Assembly (NCBI GenBank): GCA_035492055.1
Contig: DATJJR010000094.1
Span: 1-60,628, forward strand
Origin: Ga0074130 sp035492055
Lineage (GTDB): Bacteria > Pseudomonadota > Gammaproteobacteria > Burkholderiales > Rhodocyclaceae
Length of the DNA: 60,628 bases
Direction of reading: 5' to 3'
Below are positions 58,404-60,628 of the stretch, in pieces; positions within the stretch are counted from its first letter, which is position 1, and every line of letters begins with the position of its first letter. The notes beneath the pieces are model-generated. The model worked only from the letters and a program-made list of their open reading frames with translations, had not been told where the DNA came from and searched no databases. The translations under genes were made by a program, and so were the position numbers.

Positions 58404-60628
58404 ATGTTCAAGAAGGTCCTGATCGCCAATCGCGGAGCCATCGCCTGCCGCATCCAGCGCACACTGAAGAAGCTCGGCGTCGCTTCGGTGGCTGTGTATT
58501 CGGAAGCCGATGCCAACGCGCGTCATGTGCTCGAAGCCGACGAAGCTATTCTGCTCGGCCCCGCACCTGCAGCAGAAAGTTATCTGCGCGCTGACAAGAT
58601 TTTGTCCGAGGCGAAGCGTCTCGGCGTTGAAGCCATTCATCCCGGCTACGGTTTCCTGTCCGAGAATCCGGACTTTGCCGATGCGTGCGAAAAAGCCGGC
58701 ATCGCTTTCATCGGCCCCAACGCAGCGCAGATGCGTGCCTTCGGCCTGAAGCACACCGCACGTGAGCTGGCCGAGCAAAACAATGTGCCGTTGCTGCCGG
58801 GCTCCGGCCTTTTGTCGGACGTGAATCATGCTGCTGCCGAGGCAAAGCGCATCGGCTATCCAGTCATGCTGAAGAGCACCGCCGGCGGCGGTGGTATCGG
58901 CATGCGTCTGATCTGGAGTGAGAACGAACTGGCCGAGGCCTTTGCTTCCGTCGACCGCCTCGCCCGCGCCAACTTCAAGGAAGCCGGTTTGTTCCTTGAA
59001 AAATACGTCGAACAGGCACGTCACATCGAAGTGCAATTGTTCGGCGACGGCAAGGGCGAAGTCATCGCACTGGGCGAACGCGACTGTTCGGTGCAGCGCC
59101 GCAACCAGAAGGTGATCGAGGAAACCCCAGCACCGGGTCTCAGCGCAGCACAACGCAAAAAATTACTCGACGTTGCGGTCAAGCTCGGCAAGGCAGTCAA
59201 CTATCGTTCGGCCGGGACTGTTGAATTCGTCTATGACGCCGCCAGCGGCGAGTTCTACTTCCTGGAAGTGAACACGCGCCTGCAGGTCGAGCACGGCGTT
59301 ACCGAGCAATGCACCGGCGTTGATCTGGTCGAATGGATGGTGCGCCTGTCTGCGGGCGATCTGCCCCCACTCACCAGCTTCAACATCCAGCCCAAGGGTG
59401 CATCGATCCAGGTTCGCCTGTACGCCGAAGACCCGAACAAGAATTTCCAGCCGTCGGCCGGCCTGTTGACCGCCGTCAATTTCGCCGACGACATTCGCGT
59501 CGACAGTTGGGTCGTCGCCGGTACCAGCGTGCCGCCCAACTACGACCCGATGCTGGCCAAGCTGATCTCGTATGCGCCGACACGCGAAGCGGCACGCAAG
59601 AAACTGATCGCTGCGCTCGAAGCCAGCGAAGTAGCAGGCATCGAAACCAACCGCGCTTATCTGGCGCAAATTCTTGCTTACCCGACGTTCATCGAAGGCA
59701 AGCAAACGACACGCATGCTGAATGCGTTTGCATATCGTCCGGCCACCATCGATGTGCTCGAACCCGGCGTGCAGTCGAGCATTCAGGACTGGCCAGGCCG
59801 TACCGGTTACTGGGACATTGGCGTACCGCCTTCAGGGCCGATGGACAACCTGTCGATGCGGATCGCCAATCGCCTTGTTGGCAATGAACCTGGTACCGCC
59901 GCATTGGAACTCACCGCCACCGGCCCGACGCTCAAGTTCAATTGCGACAGCGTCATCGCCATCACTGGTGCGCAAATGAAGGCAACACTTGACGGCCAGG
60001 TGCTCGCCTATCATCAAGCGCATGCAATCAAGGCCGGCAGCGTGCTCAAGCTCGGCGCCATCGTCGGTGCCGGCCTGCGCACCTATCTCGCCGTGCAGGG
60101 CGGCTTCAAGGTGCCCGACTATCTGGGCTCGAAGTCGACATTCACGCTTGGCCAGTTCGGCGGTCACGGTGGTCGCACCCTGCGCACGGGCGACGTGCTC
60201 AATGTAAGGCCGGTGCATCCCGACAATTTTGCGAATGCGATTCACCGCAAGCCATTGCCGACGAAGCTGCAACCCGCTTTTGCTGATGATGTGGCCCGCG
60301 AATGGAAAATCGGCGTGCTCTATGGCCCGCACGGTGCACCGGATTTTTTCACTGACGAAGACATCGATATTTTCTTCGCCACCGATTGGGAAATCCACTA
60401 CAACTCCTCGCGCACCGGCGTGCGCCTGATCGGCCCCAAGCCGCACTGGGCGCGTAGCGACGGTGGCGAGGCGGGTTTACATCCGTCCAACATCCACGAC
60501 AACGCTTATGCCATCGGCGCAGTCGACTTCACCGGCGACATGCCGGTGATTCTCGGGCCTGACGGCCCCAGCCTCGGCGGCTTCGTCTGCCCGGCCACCA
60601 TCGTGCAAGCTGAACTGTGGAAGATGGG
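58404..60628 (+). CDS. Urea/guanidine carboxylase, N-terminal 741 residues (cut by window edge)
   Basis: The visible part has a biotin carboxylase domain (KVLIANRGAIACRI, the ATP-grasp KSTAGGGGIGM, FLEVNTRLQVEHGVTEQ) followed by the start of the carboxyltransferase region (VLEPGVQSSIQDWPGRTGYW, GGFKVPDYLGSKSTFTLGQFG), as in urea amidolyase. AGGAG lies five nt before ATG 58404. The C-terminal biotin carrier domain and the residue that distinguishes guanidine from urea carboxylases lie outside the window. Gene context (UAAP pair) favours guanidine. An allophanate hydrolase should follow. Confidence 0.93.
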   Translation, partial: MFKKVLIANRGAIACRIQRTLKKLGVASVAVYSEADANARHVLEADEAILLGPAPAAESYLRADKILSEAKRLGVEAIHPGYGFLSENPDFADACEKAGIAFIGPNAAQMRAFGLKHTARELAEQNNVPLLPGSGLLSDVNHAAAEAKRIGYPVMLKSTAGGGGIGMRLIWSENELAEAFASVDRLARANFKEAGLFLEKYVEQARHIEVQLFGDGKGEVIALGERDCSVQRRNQKVIEETPAPGLSAAQRKKLLDVAVKLGKAVNYRSAGTVEFVYDAASGEFYFLEVNTRLQVEHGVTEQCTGVDLVEWMVRLSAGDLPPLTSFNIQPKGASIQVRLYAEDPNKNFQPSAGLLTAVNFADDIRVDSWVVAGTSVPPNYDPMLAKLISYAPTREAARKKLIAALEASEVAGIETNRAYLAQILAYPTFIEGKQTTRMLNAFAYRPATIDVLEPGVQSSIQDWPGRTGYWDIGVPPSGPMDNLSMRIANRLVGNEPGTAALELTATGPTLKFNCDSVIAITGAQMKATLDGQVLAYHQAHAIKAGSVLKLGAIVGAGLRTYLAVQGGFKVPDYLGSKSTFTLGQFGGHGGRTLRTGDVLNVRPVHPDNFANAIHRKPLPTKLQPAFADDVAREWKIGVLYGPHGAPDFFTDEDIDIFFATDWEIHYNSSRTGVRLIGPKPHWARSDGGEAGLHPSNIHDNAYAIGAVDFTGDMPVILGPDGPSLGGFVCPATIVQAELWKM

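Noticed and set aside
1..60628. CRISPR arrays, insertion sequences, prophage genes, tRNA or rRNA genes
   Set aside because: No regularly spaced repeats, transposase or integrase motifs, tRNA-like cloverleaves or rRNA segments were recognised by eye; a covariance-model scan would be decisive.

Overview
The window reads as chromosome of a betaproteobacterium of the order Burkholderiales, most like Oxalobacteraceae (Herminiimonas/Janthinobacterium relatives). This is inferred from the high-GC codon use and from gene orders typical of that group: rplU-rpmA-obgE-proB, erpA-bactofilin-coiled-coil protein-argC with rplM-rpsI, and hemA-prfA-prmC. No rRNA, tRNA, CRISPR array, transposase or prophage gene was recognised. 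Nearly all long antisense reading frames are shadows of GC-rich genes.

Layout. 0-5.7 kb: the end of msrA, an FKBP-type prolyl isomerase, a PAS-PAS-PAS-GGDEF-EAL c-di-GMP protein, two tandem beta-hydroxyacid dehydrogenases and a DUF4202 protein. 5.9-27.1 kb: a dispersed nitrate-assimilation region. It holds the assimilatory nitrate reductase, nirBD, a NarK/NasA-type transporter, a fused PP2C phosphatase-Ser/Thr kinase, a nitrate-type ABC transporter (nrtA, nrtB, ATPase) and a CbiX-like chelatase that could serve siroheme synthesis. Between these lie a histidine kinase, an HDOD protein, an ArsR/AHSA1/PhnB cassette, an MscS-like channel, a UPF0149 protein and an RsbU-like phosphatase. 27.2-38.2 kb: housekeeping genes (ribosomal proteins, obgE, proB, an LpxO-like hydroxylase, erpA, bactofilin, argC, prmC, prfA, hemA). 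38.3-44.9 kb: an OmpA-like lipoprotein, an IclR regulator and a branched-chain-amino-acid-type ABC transporter with a fused permease-ATPase. 44.9-46 kb: a short AT-richer accessory patch with a cyclase-like orphan and a palindromic repeat. 46.1-48.8 kb: exported and membrane proteins. 48.8-60.6 kb: a nitrogen-compound catabolic region. An oxygenase and an unknown partner are transcribed away from an operon encoding an ABC transporter, a creatininase-family hydrolase, a type III glutamine synthetase, a NikR-like regulator, two DUF1989 proteins and a urea/guanidine carboxylase cut by the window edge.

The nitrogen genes appear to share one control logic. Perfect or near-perfect sigma-54 promoters (TGGCAC-N5-TTGC type) precede the nitrate reductase, nirB, the nitrate transporter and the ABC transporter nrtA. 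Weaker candidates flank the 51 kb divergent region. NtrC-like GCAC-N7-GTGC dyads lie upstream of the nitrate reductase and of the 51.2 kb transporter. The expected pathway is nitrate uptake, reduction by the molybdenum nitrate reductase, siroheme NirBD reduction to ammonium, and a second route that draws nitrogen from guanidine or urea.

The most unusual points are: the guanidine-type carboxylase operon, which has no visible guanidine-I riboswitch but carries a NikR homologue lacking two of four canonical nickel ligands; an array of seven consecutive hairpins between a binding-protein gene and its permease; the PP2C-kinase fusion inside the nitrate genes; the orphan cyclase-like gene; and the oxygenase plus unknown-protein pair.
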